DNA of 64,000 nt, taken from positions 79,718,704 through 79,782,703 of the forward strand of contig CM051024.1 of the NCBI GenBank assembly GCA_027627225.1, read 5' to 3'. The notes beneath the pieces were generated by a model. That model worked only from the letters and a program-made list of their open reading frames with translations. It was not told where the DNA came from and made no database searches. This document shows positions 47,050 to 59,639 of this stretch, piece by piece. The stretch comes from Congeria kusceri (lineage: Eukaryota > Mollusca > Bivalvia > Myida > Dreissenidae). Position 1 is the first letter of the stretch, and the number at the start of each line of letters is the position of its first letter. A program made the position numbers and the translations under genes.

Positions 47050-47890
47050 ATGTACTCGGACATAGGTTTGTACATTATGAGAATAGGTCTGTTTTATTCT
47101 CTAACTATGAAAACTAAAGGTCTAAAACCACTGAATATGTTTGAATTGGTATGTTGGCTGACTATTCTTCTTAGAAGAGGAGGTGTCCACAAAAATCCTG
47201 GTCCAGATACCTCAATTTGTACTTCATCTACATCTTCAACAACAAAATGCATTCGAAAACAATCTGGAAATTGTCCACTATAACGTCCAGAGGTTCCTCA
47301 ATAAGAAAGATGTCTTATATGCTGACCTTGATGGCTTCGATATCTTGGCTTTTACTGAAACCTGGCTCAGTACAACAGTTGATAACACTGATCTACTTTT
47401 CAAATCATATCATAAGCCGTTCAGAAGGGATAGACCAATTGATCCCCATGGGGGTAGTTTCATATATGTTAGATCTGAAATTTTTTGTTAGACCTTCAAA
47501 TTGAGGATGTCGAATGTATTTGGGTCGAACTACGTATCAAGGGTAGGCGACTTCTATTCGATTCTTTCTACAGACCACCTAACTCTACAACCTACAGTAT
47601 GGAATGCAAAAGTGATTCTATTTCGCTCGTTGTCGACACTGGCATCGAAAATATTATTATCACAAGTGATTTCAACCATGACTTATATAAACCTCAGTGT
47701 TAGAGCAAACTAGATTCCCTTCTGTTACAGTTTGGCCTTTCTCAATTGATCAATGAACCTACTCATTTCACGGAAACCTCTGAAACTATTCTTGACCTAT
47801 TTATGGTCACATCATCTTTGAGAGTGTTGAACATTGGAGTGGGAGAACCCTTTTTGAGCAACAAGTTCGCTTTCATTGTCCGGTTTACTG
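47050..47890 (+). pseudogene. LINE ORF2 N-terminus: 2A-like motif and APE-type endonuclease
   Basis: The frame from 47050 contains 'LLRRGGVHKNPGPD' (NPGP at 47194-47205). After a frame change come endonuclease motifs: 'HYNVQRFLNKKD' (Asn), 'LAFTETWL' (catalytic Glu), 'FYRPPNS', 'IIITSDFN' (Asp and Asn), 'TILDLFMVTSS' and 'GEPFLSNKF'. The last should read S-D-H; the catalytic His is missing. The break at a T6 run (47481-47486) is explained by one missing T. A TAG follows 'LYKPQC' (47701-47703), with family-like text continuing in the same frame to about 47880. The domain would cleave the genomic target. Confidence 0.82.
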
Positions 47891-48379
47891 TGTTCTTAAC
47901 TTGAACAGATGTTCTGGGTCACATTTTAAGCGTAAAGTATGGAGATATAAAGATGGCGACTACAGCAAATTAATTGACTTCGTAAAAACTATGATTGGAA
48001 TAATTGCTTTGAAGATAATTTTGATACATATACTTAAACGAGCATACAAGAAAGATAAGGCTACCAATTTAGACAGATACTCGCTATGTTATCGACAGCA
48101 GCGTAACAAAGTTACTTCTCTTGTCAAATCAGCGAAGAAAGTCCACGTTGGTACCTTGCTAAGACAATCTGTGAACATAATCATTCCCAGTCCGACTTCT
48201 GGAAACTCTTAAAGAAATTCACAACACAATACTCTTTAGCTAACGAGCTGCCTCCTTCAAACCATAATGGCATCATTAATGAGTCACCTATTGATAAAGA
48301 AAATATACTAAATTCTTTTTCCAATCTCAATCTTTAACTGTACCCGATACACATATGCATATTTTAAATTCCCAAATGC

Positions 48380-49260
48380 CAGACTGTCCTATATTAGAAG
48401 ATTTTATCATTTCCAGCCAAGATGTCATGGATTCCAAAACTGGATTTTAAAACTGGAAAGGCTTCTGGACCGGACCAAAAAAATACTCGAGTTCTTAAAG
48501 AAATTGCAGCTGATATAGCTGGTCCACTCAAAAACCTTTTCAATTCCTCACTTCGCACTGGGAAGTTACCTCTGAGCTGGAAAGCAGCAAATGTTTGTGC
48601 AATTCATTATAAGTCCTTTCCTCAGAATGTGGGTAACTATCGACCAGTTTGTCTTTAAAGTGTTGTAAGCAAAGTTCTAGAAAGAATCTTACATAAATAT
48701 ATCTTTAATAATTATAGGCCTACAGATTTCATCACATCTTTTCAATCTGGTTTCATACAAAAGGATTCCACTGTCAATCAATTGGTCTCTGTATATCACT
48801 CTTTTTTCCAAGGTATTGATTATGGCTAAGATGTAAGAGCAGTCTTTCGTGACATATCGAAAGCCTTTTATAGAGTATGGCACGATGGATTAATTCATAA
48901 GCTTCGACTTAGGGGAATTTCGGGCAATCTATTATTTATTATCTATTTATCTGAGTATTCGGGTGACAGAAGGCAGTGTGTTGTAATCTCCGGCTGCAAA
49001 TCTTACGCCTTTTTGCAGATGATACTGCGCTATATATAATTGTCGACAATCCGGTTGATGCTGCTACTAATTCCGATCTGGCAAAAATCCATTCCTGGGC
49101 TGATAAGTGGTTGGTTATGTTCAATCCCTCGAAAACAGAGTCTTTAATAATTTCTAGAAAGTGCAACCGTCTAATTCATCCACCTCTCTTCCTTAATGAT
49201 TGCGAAATCAATGAAGTAACGTCCTATTAACATATTAGTCTGATCTTTTCAAATTTATTT
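48380..49260 (+). pseudogene. LINE reverse transcriptase with internal deletion
   Basis: Motifs in order: 'KTGKASGPDQKNTRVLKEIA', 'GPLKNLFNSSLRTGKLPLSW', 'NYRPVCL', then a stop, 'VVSKVLERI', 'FQSGFIQKDSTVNQL', 'FRDISKAFYRVWHDGLIHKL' and 'GISGNLL'. The catalytic box is 'LRLFADDTALY' near 49000-49030, followed by 'INSWADKW'-type text ('IHSWADKWLVMFNPSKTES'). Between 'RRQCVVISGCKS' and the FADD box, the roughly 50-residue segment that normally holds the G-x-P-Q-G-S motif is absent, so this is a true deletion. Several frames are used. Confidence 0.82.
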
Positions 49261-49318
49261 TCCTGGCATGACCATATTGAAGTAATTAAGAAAAAAGGCG
49301 TGGCAAAGAATAAACTTA

Positions 49319-50078
49319 ATGAGATCTTTCAAGTTCACACTCGATCGAAAGTCTCTTCTTACTATATACACGGCATTTATTAGACCTATTATTGAGTATT
49401 CTGACGTTGTCTGCGACAATATTACTAGTCAAGAAGAAACCGAACTTGAAAAGATACAACAGGAAGCAGCAAGAATAATAACTGGCGGAACACGTTTGGC
49501 ATCACTGCTGAATCTCTACGATGAAACGCACCTCGAACCCTTGAAAAATATATGCAAAAATAACACACAAATTGACTCTTTTCTACAAGATGTTTCATTC
49601 TCTTGCACCTTCATATTTGTGTACGTTGATCCCTTCTAGTGTGGGGGATAGAACTGCCTATGAAGTCCGCAATTGTGGTAATATTCGTAACATCTCATGC
49701 TAATCTCAACTCTTCTCTCGGTCCTTCTTACCGTCAACCATAAAAGCAAACCTAAACAAAGAGAAAAGGAAAGTTCCTCTGCATTACTATGATGGTGATC
49801 GAATGTCTAATATTCATCATGCACGATTAAGGATGCATTGTAGCAGCTTGAATGAGCATTTGTATACAAAGAATATACTGGAAAGTTCATTTTGTCGCTG
49901 TGGCGAGACCGAAGATACCTATCACTATTTCTTCAATTGCCCTGTTTATCTTGATAAAAGAATTATTCTATTTAACAATCTGTCTGCTTTCCAACCCATC
50001 ACCTTGCAACTCCTTCTCTTCGGTATTAAAGACGAATCATATGAAAAACAAATACATTTAAACAAGTTCAGTCGTTGA
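49319..50078 (+). pseudogene. LINE ORF2 C-terminal region with Cys/His segment
   Basis: 'FTLDRKSLLTIYTAFIRPII' and 'ELEKIQQEAARIITG' match the thumb and connecting region of CR1/L2-like ORF2 proteins in molluscs and other invertebrates. After a break around 49600-49800 the C-terminus has 'HARLRMHCSSLNEHL' then 'CRCGETEDTYHYFFNCPVY', the C-x-C...H...C segment common at the end of these proteins. It closes at TGA 50076-50078. Confidence 0.8.
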
Positions 50079-50620
50079 TTCGAGACAGCCACGGATTTTA
50101 ATCCAACTTCTATAGGAACAGACCAAAAGTATCAACGGTTTCCCTGCCCCGCAAACGTCTGTTGTCTTCTCCCAATTACTTATGTGTTAACACCCAACTC
50201 CCTCCATCTCTCGCCAAGTTTAAGTCGATATCCATTCAGTCTTTGCTCGATAATATTAATGCGTTACGCTACTATGTCATTTACATTATTCTTTGCATTA
50301 CAATATGTTTCATTATTTGCAATTCTGTACTTAAAAGTTATTATGGAAAGTCAGTTAAGATACTGTCCTTATCCATTTGACAATCACGTTGTAGTTTCAC
50401 AGACACTATAGTTTACACCGTATCAGCAGCTCATTTACAACGACAGAAGAGATACATAGCATACGCTCAGGCTACCTTCTCATTTATCCTATGATTCACT
50501 CTTAAGCATCTTTTCAACATATTATTATTTTTGATATTTGGTCAAATGTGTTATGTATGTTGTTGTGTGATGCTTGCATGTATATTTGATTGATTAAATA
50601 AATATTGTTTAACTAAAGTT

Positions 50621-51159
50621 CAATTCAAAAGAATGAACAGTTTGATACATATTATGTTCTAACTTGTTAATAAATATGATCGTATTACAGTTATGGGAAG
50701 CGGTTGAAATCATGTATATTTTTATTTTTACATTGTATTTTGACATTTGGTGTCATAGTTATCAAACATTTTCCAAGTAATATCCATACAGATATGCTGT
50801 CCAATGGAGTTACACTTTTTTTTATCGGTCACATTAGTCTCTAGAACAGTTGCCCGTCGAAATACCTGACTACATTTGTTTCGTATTTACTGGCATCTAA
50901 CCTGTAACTAAAATGTACTTCCGAAATCAGCATACTGAAGGAATATCACCTTTCATAAGCGCAACGTATAAACGTACTCTATTGCTGAACAGATATTATG
51001 AGTTGTTTTTTTTACAAATATCCAAAATAAACGCTGAACGATTGGCAGAAGACTAGGATTTATGGATTATATCTTGAAAAGGGGTAAGTTTCTTGACTTT
51101 ATTATTTACCACATTGGTTTAGATAACTTACTTATCGCCAATCCTTAAACCGACGAACA
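50621..51159. other. A+T-rich DNA, nothing recognised
   Basis: No gene, RNA or repeat border is supported between the LINE and the second mariner-type element. Confidence 0.4.
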
Positions 51160-51161
51160 TA

Positions 51162-52282
51162 CCGTAAAATATCTATATTTTCTGACACTTAAAAATAATT
51201 AAAATTGTTCGTGTCCGAAAATGTCGAAACACAAAAATATTCCCAAAATTACAGTTGTCCGAAAATGTATAGACACTATGAGAATATTGCAATTACGTTC
51301 GGATATGTCCGGTTTATAACGTTTTTTGCCGAATATACACGGATAGTATCGATGAATGATTGGTACTTGTTAAATACTACGCCGTATAGTATTATTAATT
51401 TTGAAAATTGTTACAATTTTTGTTTAGTTCAACGGTTTGTTACTTGAATCGTAGGAATAAGGTAGTATTTTGATGGTATTACTTTTTTCCGATTTACGTT
51501 ATTGCAATGTAAATGCTATTACGGATAATTGTAAATAAGGATGTGTTTATACTATACCAATAAGTGTTCTACTATCTGTATGTTTGATCTGTAAATTAAA
51601 ATGTATGTACATAAATATAAACAAAGTGAAACTCCAGCTTCATTAGCAGGAGAGAATAGCGCAATGTCATTTATTTAAGACAAGTGGCCAATGGCCAACA
51701 CAATACATCACTAAACAACAAACGCGTAACAACAACAACACACACATATGTATAACTGTGGGTTCACCGTCTTGGAACGCCAATTCAGAGCTTTGAGTGT
51801 TTAAACTGGTTTATGAGCGCCCGAAATTAACACCTTACTCAAATGAAAAATTTGAGATAAATGCAATTTCACAGCTTTGCTATCGCGTATCTGAAACGAC
51901 ATAAAAAAAACAACTGTGAATAAATTAAGCAGAATTTATTGGTAAATAATTAAGACTGGTTAAGACCGGTTCTTTAATAGTATAACTTCAACAGCATATT
52001 TTATATAAAATGGCTCTTAACCCAATACCGCTAATATAACGGTCCACCGCCTCCACTCAGTCATCTGCCAGGTTTTATGTGCGATGTGTCACCGGAGTAA
52101 CGCAAACAGATTAGAATTCTGCTAAAATACCACTGTCATATCCAATGTCCGAAAATTAAGATTCATTAATTATGGTTTAAAATCAGGATGCCCGAAAATA
52201 TATAGTGACAAAAATAATAATTTTGGCTAAAAAAGAGGGTGTCCGAAAATTAACAGTGTCCGAAAATATAGATATTTTACGG
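51162..52282. mobile_element. TA-flanked mariner-type miniature element, copy 2, with nested repeat
   Basis: The termini CCGTAAAATATCTATATTTT and its reverse complement are near perfect and flanked by TA (51160-51161 and 52283-52284). It aligns with 15983-16739 but is about 365 bp longer. The extra sequence (roughly 51450-51900) includes a copy of the dispersed repeat also seen at 14680-14960. 'gtgtccgaaaa' recurs near both ends. No transposase was seen. Confidence 0.8.
51612..51845. repeat. Copy of the dispersed SINE-sized repeat inside the mariner-type element
   Basis: 'aacaaagtgaaactccagct', 'cttggaacgccaattcagag', 'tgagtgtttaaac' and 'gagcgcccgaa' parallel the copy at 14750-14960. Its absence from mariner copy 1 marks it as a later insertion. 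Confidence 0.6.
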
Positions 52283-52284
52283 TA

Positions 52285-55200
52285 GTCCATATCATGATCA
52301 AATGTCCGCACCACAAAACAAAAACAAATGCATTGCCTTCTGTTATTTTCAAATGTATGACATCTGTTGAAATATATATAGTAGCATGTTTATGCAACAT
52401 TTTGATGTGAGGTATGAACTATTGTGTTTATTTAGCGTAAATAGAGCCCAAGCATCTAAATTCATATCTTGTGTAATCACTGCATTACAAAGTGCACTAA
52501 TTAGTATATTTTGTATTGTGATTTGCTATAACTTTGGTCTGAACGCCATATATCTACAAACCAATGATACCTACCCAGTAGGAGAAAGTCCCACAAAAAC
52601 AACAACGGGTACATCTTTCGTATTTTAAATTCATTACGACAATATATACAGTGTAAATATACTTCAATTTTACGCCCTCGTATGGTATGAAGCCACTGAG
52701 GGTGTATATCCCATAAACCCTCAGTTACTAACAGTGTGACGAATATATCTCACTGAATACCTTTCACTGGTTTCTTTTAATTTATATCACTTTAAAAATA
52801 ACGAAAGAAAAACTTACAAAATAACACGAAACACATTTACAATGACGTCACGAAAATAAACAAAATGACGTCATTAGACAGCATCATTAGACTTCTATGG
52901 GGTATTGAAATATAACCTTTGTGTATGGAAAATACCCCATGGTCATGTGACCTCTCTTAGCCAATAGGATCCCGTCATTTATGTAGGAGATGAAATATGT
53001 GTCTATACGTTAAGAGTGAAAGAAAATAATCCTGGTGAAACTCATGTAACATACAACATATATGTTTTATAATCAATCAATATTTGTGAATCAAGAGCAG
53101 AATGATCATATTTCTCGATTAAAATTGTTTGATATCGTAGTGGATCAGATACAATTTTTTTTATATATCATTTAGATTACTTGACGTATAGTAAACCAGT
53201 TTAAAGGCAATGTTTTGAAATTGTTCAGATTCTAACTATCATCACAACTTGAATAGCCCTTGCTTTCGCCAGATTCAAATTGGGTCAATTCACAAACAAG
53301 CGTTGATGATCTGATATGAAAAAAATTAATATTTTGGTGTTATCATTATGGTGCTCACTTTGTTGTTATAAGGAGGGAAAACATTTTGAAAGCAGAATTG
53401 ACCTTTGCCTTATTCCAGTTAGCTCATCTGGGCTAGTCAACGATTGAATGTTGTACATCTTTGAAAAACAATAGATTTTTGCTACTTTCTAAAAACACAA
53501 TTAGTGAAAAGACCAATAAGAAGCGTTATAGTATAAATCGTAATATTAACTTTTATACACGATGTCAAAGATCAGATCCGACTGCCCGCGGATCCTTATG
53601 AGCAGCACCCTGTACATTTTCTGTTCATAGATCTTTCTCTATAAATGTCAGGGGCGTATTTAGGGCAAAATCGAATGCACGCCCGTGCTTGTACATGAAC
53701 TATATCGGAAAATAATATTAAGGGAACTATTCACATATTGACAAATAGAGAAATTCCAAAGGAAAAACAACATAATATATAAAGGGGCGAAAATGACACT
53801 GCTGACAAAAATATATTCGATATATTATATCGCTCTATGAATAAACATCAGATGAAATAGCGAAAAGTGTAAAAGGTGTTTTTAGACTGGTGGCGGAAGC
53901 CAACGGTCTTTTGAGAGGTTAATTTCCAGAACGGGTATCACAGGGAAATACTATTTTTTGCAGGCTACGTGTCAGTTATCCGAAACCTGAACGGTTCCTT
54001 TTTCTAAACAGTCGCACCTTCCTACCTGTTTTATTATCTTTAAATTATTTAAGGGAATGTATGTGCTATAATGTGTATATCATGTTACTTCAAACTAATG
54101 ACACCCCTACTTTCGCTATTTGCATGTTGTGTGTAACCGAAATATTCACCTTAGAGCCCTAGAATAAGACCACTAAATAATGATCTACATCTGTTATTTT
54201 TTACACTAACTGCTACGCGTCATCAGTTATTCTGCATGGCCCGTTGCAGATTGATTTGTCGACTTGCATGTATATAATTCCGTCTGCATTGTATAATTAG
54301 CTTTAAAAAACGTATTTGTTTCTTAAAAAATATTTGTATTATGATGTATACTATTAAATAGGACGCAACATTATCAAGTTTAAAAGTGGGAAATTGAACT
54401 TACATTCAAACAAATGATTCCATTTTCGCAAAAATGTACTCATAAACCACATGTTTTTAGTTTCTTTTGTCGCCAACAGTCTTTCTACGTTGTCAGCGTT
54501 TTGATTAAGCAATAATAATGCACTTTGCAAGGAACAACTTAAAATTAAAGCACTTTAAGGATCTATATGAAACCTTATCTTCAATAAATATATTTTAAAA
54601 GATATTCGGCGTCTTTGATCATTTTTATCAGTCGTATATTAGACTCGATCAGTAGGTCACACGATACTACCATAAAAAATCATGCTTTATTCCTCCCAAC
54701 ATATCATCATATAAATTAACGTTACCTGTTTGTTGGTTTTCCAAAGGAAAATTAAAACTAGCTCTCTCCTGTTTCCTCAAGGTATACAAAAGGTGCTGCA
54801 TGATCAGTAAAGTTATTTAAATTAAATTTCGATTTGAAAGAACCTTAAAATTTTTCATTTGGAACGAAAACATACAAAATCAGCATCATAAACCAAAACA
54901 TACATAAATATTACATCATATATGTTGTACATTAAGAATTTGAGTTTCACTTTTTGATTATATCAGTAAAGTAATTTTAAATGTAATTTACATGAGCAAT
55001 ACATTTGCCGTTTTGCAAAGATGAATACATTTAATTCTTTCGTGCTAAATAGGCGGATTTAGAGGAGGGCGGAAGCGGCGTACGACCCCTCTAAAATTGT
55101 CAAAACTAGGTTTTTAAACCAAACAATAACTGAAACATGTGCATTTCGTTGTAATTAAAATGTTATTTTCAATCAAATTATTTCAAATATAGTTTCTGTT

Positions 55201-55639
55201 TTGTAGTAGTTTTGTTAAATTGTTCCGTTTGGCGATATTGCGTCGTTCCGATACATGTATCTTATCATGTATGTGACAACAGCAGTTAATTTGTTGTCAG
55301 TTATTAATATTTCCGCCCTTCTAACTCAAAATCCTGCTACCGCACCTGATATTATATTTGAAATATGGTAATATAACATGAGGTGTTTGTTCTGAACCAG
55401 ATTAAAACCATTTAAGACAAGGGGAATTTGGCATCAGATCATGGTACGAACATTGGAGTTATTTTTCCTTAAATGTGAAAATAAATTTTAAAATGGACTT
55501 GATGCAAGACATGGATTTTATTTTCAACCAATCTAGTCCAAACTTGTAAATGGTAATATAATCTACTCGTTGGAACAAGCCGACAAGCATGACGTGACAT
55601 TACGTCACCATTATCTTTAAGAACAGCAGCATTAACATC
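52285..55639. other. Non-coding, A+T-rich; possible transposon fragments
   Basis: Besides the CRE-type pair, 'atggggtatt' and 'aataccccat' form a 10-bp stem around 52898-52941. Segments starting 'aggggcgtatttagggc' (53650) and 'aggcggatttagaggaggg' (55053) resemble ends of decayed DNA transposons. No gene is supported. Confidence 0.35.
52843..52873. promoter_or_regulatory. Two CRE-type TGACGTCA palindromes
   Basis: TGACGTCA occurs at 52843-52850 and 52866-52873, 23 bp start to start. These are perfect CREB/ATF-type sites by sequence. No exon or TATA element was tied to them, so function is unproven. Confidence 0.3.
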
Positions 55640-56220
55640 ATTCCTCCGAAACTCTCTGCGAAAAGTTGGCTACCATTGTAGAAAAAATATACCCAAGTCC
55701 TTAGTTGTTTACGACCATGAGATCTCTGTTTGTCTTTTACAAGCTTTGGCAAGACAAGGAGCAGAAGTAAAACATGTATGAGAGTTAATCAGCTAGATAC
55801 ATTATTTAAGGATATTATTGCGTACATTCCCACATTTGTTCAAGCCTATCACAACAGTTATGCTTTCATCTTTGCCAGTAGTTAGTGAACCCTTTGGGCC
55901 ATCATGCACCCCTTGTTTTTCATTGAAAGATAAAAACAAGTTAGAGAATGAAATGAGGGTGGTACCAACTCCTGGTCACTATAACAATGTATTTTACTTT
56001 GTTCAAATATTGCTTTTGGTATTGCGTATAAACAACCTGTTGTTGATTGTAAACTTATATCATGGTCAATATTTAAAATACATACTTTGCGATGTGTTGT
56101 TTTAATATACCAATTTGATGATAGAAAACTATTAAATAATGTATAATATATGTTACAGGACCAAGATTTAGGATGGCAATCCTACAAGGAAAAAGTGGCT
56201 GTCATTCGTAGTTTTAGGTA
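55640..56220 (+). other. Unassigned exon-like tracts
   Basis: One + tract at about 55646-55770 reads 'ETLCEKLATIVEKIYPSP' and, after one missing base at TT (55701-55702), 'VVYDHEISVCLLQALARQGA', then a GTATGA donor-like site. A second, about 56159-56218, lies between 'tgttacag' and GTAAAG and reads 'DQDLGWQSYKEKVAVIRSF'. Both are open, well balanced in composition and bordered by splice-like sites, but I recognise no family. Between them the 55818-56105 frame is a chance frame or part of the same decayed locus. Confidence 0.35.
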
Positions 56221-59020
56221 AAGTACAAACACATTCTTATTACAGCAACAAGAATAATACTTGCAGCATCAACTACTAGTACTACAATAAAACAACCACA
56301 ATAACAACAACTAATACTAGTACTACTTTTGCTGCTCGAGTACTCGATTACTACTACTGCCACAACTACCACTGCCGCATTTATAATAATAATAATGTAA
56401 TGTGTAAAATATCAGCTGAGGTTAAGAATAATATAACGTCGAGGCTTGCGGGGGCCATTATTTTATTCGTGCCGAACCAGATATATTACACAAGACCAGG
56501 CAGTAACCTGATTTTCTATTTACCATTTCACGGTTTTCTAAAAATTACACCAAACTAGCTTATTTTTATATTAAAAACTAAGAGCGGCGATGATTTTGCA
56601 GAAACGTCTTTTACATGTTCTTGTACATGTAAAGATCGATTTCTAACTGTTCATTTGATGATACCCTATTATTTACATTTCGTAATGATAAATATTTTAA
56701 CTACAAATATGTAGATTACACACACGTTCATGCATATAATATTGTAAACGCATACTGAAATGATTTGCAACCATCAATTTTATCGGAAAACACACGTCAC
56801 CGAATTGTTTTGAGACGCCATTTGGAGTTGTGTATTGAAGTTGACATGTTCAAGATTGTGTCAAGATTGATTATAGTGTGATTATTATTATTATTATTAT
56901 AATTATTATTGATTATGTTTGGTAAAAATGTTTGTCTCTTAACATAAACTTATCCGAGTAGCGAGTTTAAGTAAATTTATTTGGAATTTATTGAAATAAT
57001 TGTGTATGGATGCTTTATTGTCCATTACAGTAACGGTTTTGTGAGTTATGCTAATTAATAATAAATACATTATATACGTTATTGGTATCAAATTGTTTGT
57101 TTTGTTGACTCGGATTCATTTTTACTTCAACCTTTGACTTTAGAGTTGATTCAGAGTGATGAAGTACAACCATTCAATGACTGATATAAACGCTAGCGAC
57201 ATGATCTAAACAAAATATATCGGGCATCTTTGTATAAGGCCGATTTCAGCATAGTGGTATGATAAATATTGAAGCTCAGGCGGGATTTAGGAAACAATAT
57301 GAGTACTGTTGATAACAAATCTTATGTTTTTATATCAAGGTAAAGGAGGTTGAAATTGTCAACACATTTGCATACATAGTCTTTACTTCAGGCGGATAAT
57401 TTGTACCTACATATGAATCATTAGCAGAACAGGCCCTGTTGTATACGCTCAAAACACATTTAATCCAGTTTCCGGACATTAAAGTTAGTCACCGTTTATA
57501 CTTATTTGACAAACTTATTGAACGTGTTCATAATTACGGAAGTGATGTATGTGGCTTAAATAATAGTAAATGCATAGAAAGAATGCACTTAGTTTATGCA
57601 AAACTTTGTAAGTAGTAGGACAACAGACACAAAATAATCTCATATACGGGGCGCTGGGACTAATTCCGCTTATTTAGTAGCGATTTTTTTAAAGTTCTAA
57701 ACTATTGGATTCAGTTCTACAGTGTGATCATGTTAAATTTGTCAACGTTGTACATCAGATGTTATTAAGTGATTTTGAAATGAACCGAGAAAAATGTATT
57801 GGGTTAAAATGTAAAAAAAACTTTATTAAAAAATCTAGGTTTTAGCGAAGTATGGTACATTCTGGGTGTTGGTGATGTTATTGTTGTTATCTCAATTGTT
57901 AACCAAAGAATCGCCGCAATTTATATATAACATAAAAACTTCTATATACATCTAGAGGTACACAATATAGCTTATCTCGGAAATTGTGTAAACTGAACAA
58001 AGTTCAGAATTGCCTTACCACGTGTAAGAGTTTCAGCCGAAATACTAAAAGTAGAGTCAGGCAAAGCGTGCAACTTACATTTTTAAAGCCTTTCAATTGA
58101 GAACACAAGTATATTACGAGTGAAGAGTGTCAAAAACAGTTATAAGTATGGTAGGTGAAGATTTACTTATGAATTGTATTGCCAAAATGAATCCGCTTAC
58201 TATGTGTACATATTTTTAGAAATATTAAGTTTGGCATTAAATTAAATTTTTCCCAATACACTGTTGACCATTCACACATTAAAGCATTCTCTCTCTGTCC
58301 ATTTCTTTCGAATGGATGCCATAGTTTTGTGGCAAGGCCATATTGTGGGGGTATATCCGTCACTCATGTGACAGTTCTAGTTATAGTTGCTAATGAATAC
58401 ATTGTGTAGAGCTGAAAAAGGTTGACTGTTTGGTAGAATGCAGAAAATAAGGGTTTAAAAGGGTCATTGATATTGATTATAAATATTTACTTCAGTTTGT
58501 ATATTAAATATGAATTGATAGATAGGATCTATCAATTGCTGAGGGGGAATGTTCAGAAGGGTTTTCAAGACTAAAATACTATTGTTGTTGTTAACCTACT
58601 TAGTGTGTTGTAACCTATAGATCGATACCGGAAACTATTGAAAATGTGTTCAAGAAAAATAAAATTAACGTTTAAGGAGTGTTGCTACAGTTTGGTGTTT
58701 TTTTCCCAATAATAGATTTTTTTAAAACTTTTGTCTGCAAGGAATACATACAAAATACTATGTGAAAAATGAAATAAAAACATATTGTTACCAGTCTTGT
58801 TTTGATCTTATTTGCAACTTTATAACGTGCACTTTTGCATAAAAACTGCTATATTTTCGAGTGTCTCAAGACTACCTTTAATCCCCAATAAAAGATGAAA
58901 AGGACAAAATTAAGGTTTGATGTAAGCTTATATTAATCAATATACATTTAATGAAAGTAAACATTACCAAAAAATGCATTACAGAACGTAAATGCTGAAA
59001 AAATCACATGTTCTATGTAT
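56221..59020. other. A+T-rich DNA, no supported gene
   Basis: Short ACT/ACA and TTA triplet runs occur near 56275-56400 and 56883-56905. The - frame at 58163-58363 has no motif. Nothing else was recognised. Confidence 0.4.
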
Positions 59021-59023
59021 TCA

Positions 59024-59630
59024 GTGTGACCGACAAAGCCGAAGAAATTCTTACTGTATCAACCACAATTTTGGAAATATATAAAGTTCTACATAATAGA
59101 ATTCTGCCAAACTACTTGAATGTATTAATCTATATGTTATCAAGATAAAACAAGAATAAAATGTATAGGCCACCATATTATTAATCAAATAAAATTGTAA
59201 AAAAGATCACTACCTTCTCGTCATTTTTAACAAAATACAGCAATATTACAGACCTAAGTATACAGTTTGCTTGAAATACAGATACAAGCTGGAAAAAATT
59301 CATACAATGTATTAAATTCATAACAGATTATAAAAGAAACCATTAATAATGGCAATAACTTCAATATCAATAATCACAACTACTGAACATGGACAGACAG
59401 CCGACATTTGTCATTCGGACTAAATGATACTATGTTCTTTTTGTGACCGACAAAGCCAAAGTGATTCTCATTTTATAAATAAACATTTTTCTAATTATAT
59501 TAGTTAAAAGAATTCTGCCAAAGTACTATATATGTTCTCATCATAAAACTAGAAAACATTGTACCGGTCACATTATTAGTCGAATTATATTTTAGAAAAG
59601 AGCACTACCGTAAACCTTATTTTTTGCTTG
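59024..59630. repeat. Diverged tandem duplication, ~417-bp period
   Basis: 'tgtgaccgacaaagcc' at 59025 and 59442 is followed in both copies by 'gaattctgccaaa.tact', 'atcata/atcaag..aaac', 'ttattagtcgaat' or similar, and 'aaaaga.cactacc'. It lies immediately downstream of the Mutator-like gene on - and may be its 3' flank. Confidence 0.6.
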
Positions 59631-59639
59631 TTTAGCTAT

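Larger units (their letters stand above)
46920..50620 (+). mobile_element. Non-LTR retrotransposon (LINE, CR1/L2/Jockey-like), decayed ORF2
   Basis: The segment carries, in order, an NPGP-containing leader, an APE-type endonuclease, a reverse transcriptase with FADD, and a C-terminal Cys/His segment, all on + but spread over several frames. The 3' end has 'tgattgattaaataaatat' near 50590, resembling a short tailed LINE terminus. No intact ORF1 lies immediately upstream, and the 5' border is uncertain. An ORF1-like fragment at 36.8-37.8 kb is too far away to be joined with confidence. The endonuclease nicks target DNA and the reverse transcriptase copies element RNA at the nick; this copy cannot do so. 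Confidence 0.88.

Noticed and set aside
36842..50620. Joining the LINE ORF1-like fragment (36.8 kb) and the ORF2 (47 kb) into one element
   Set aside because: They are separated by about 9 kb of unrelated repeats with no shared borders. They are more likely separate truncated copies.
55818..56105. Metallo-beta-lactamase-like reading because of 'VVPTPGH'
   Set aside because: Only seven residues resemble the family's T-P-G-H-x segment. The H-x-H-x-D-H motif and flanking strands are absent.
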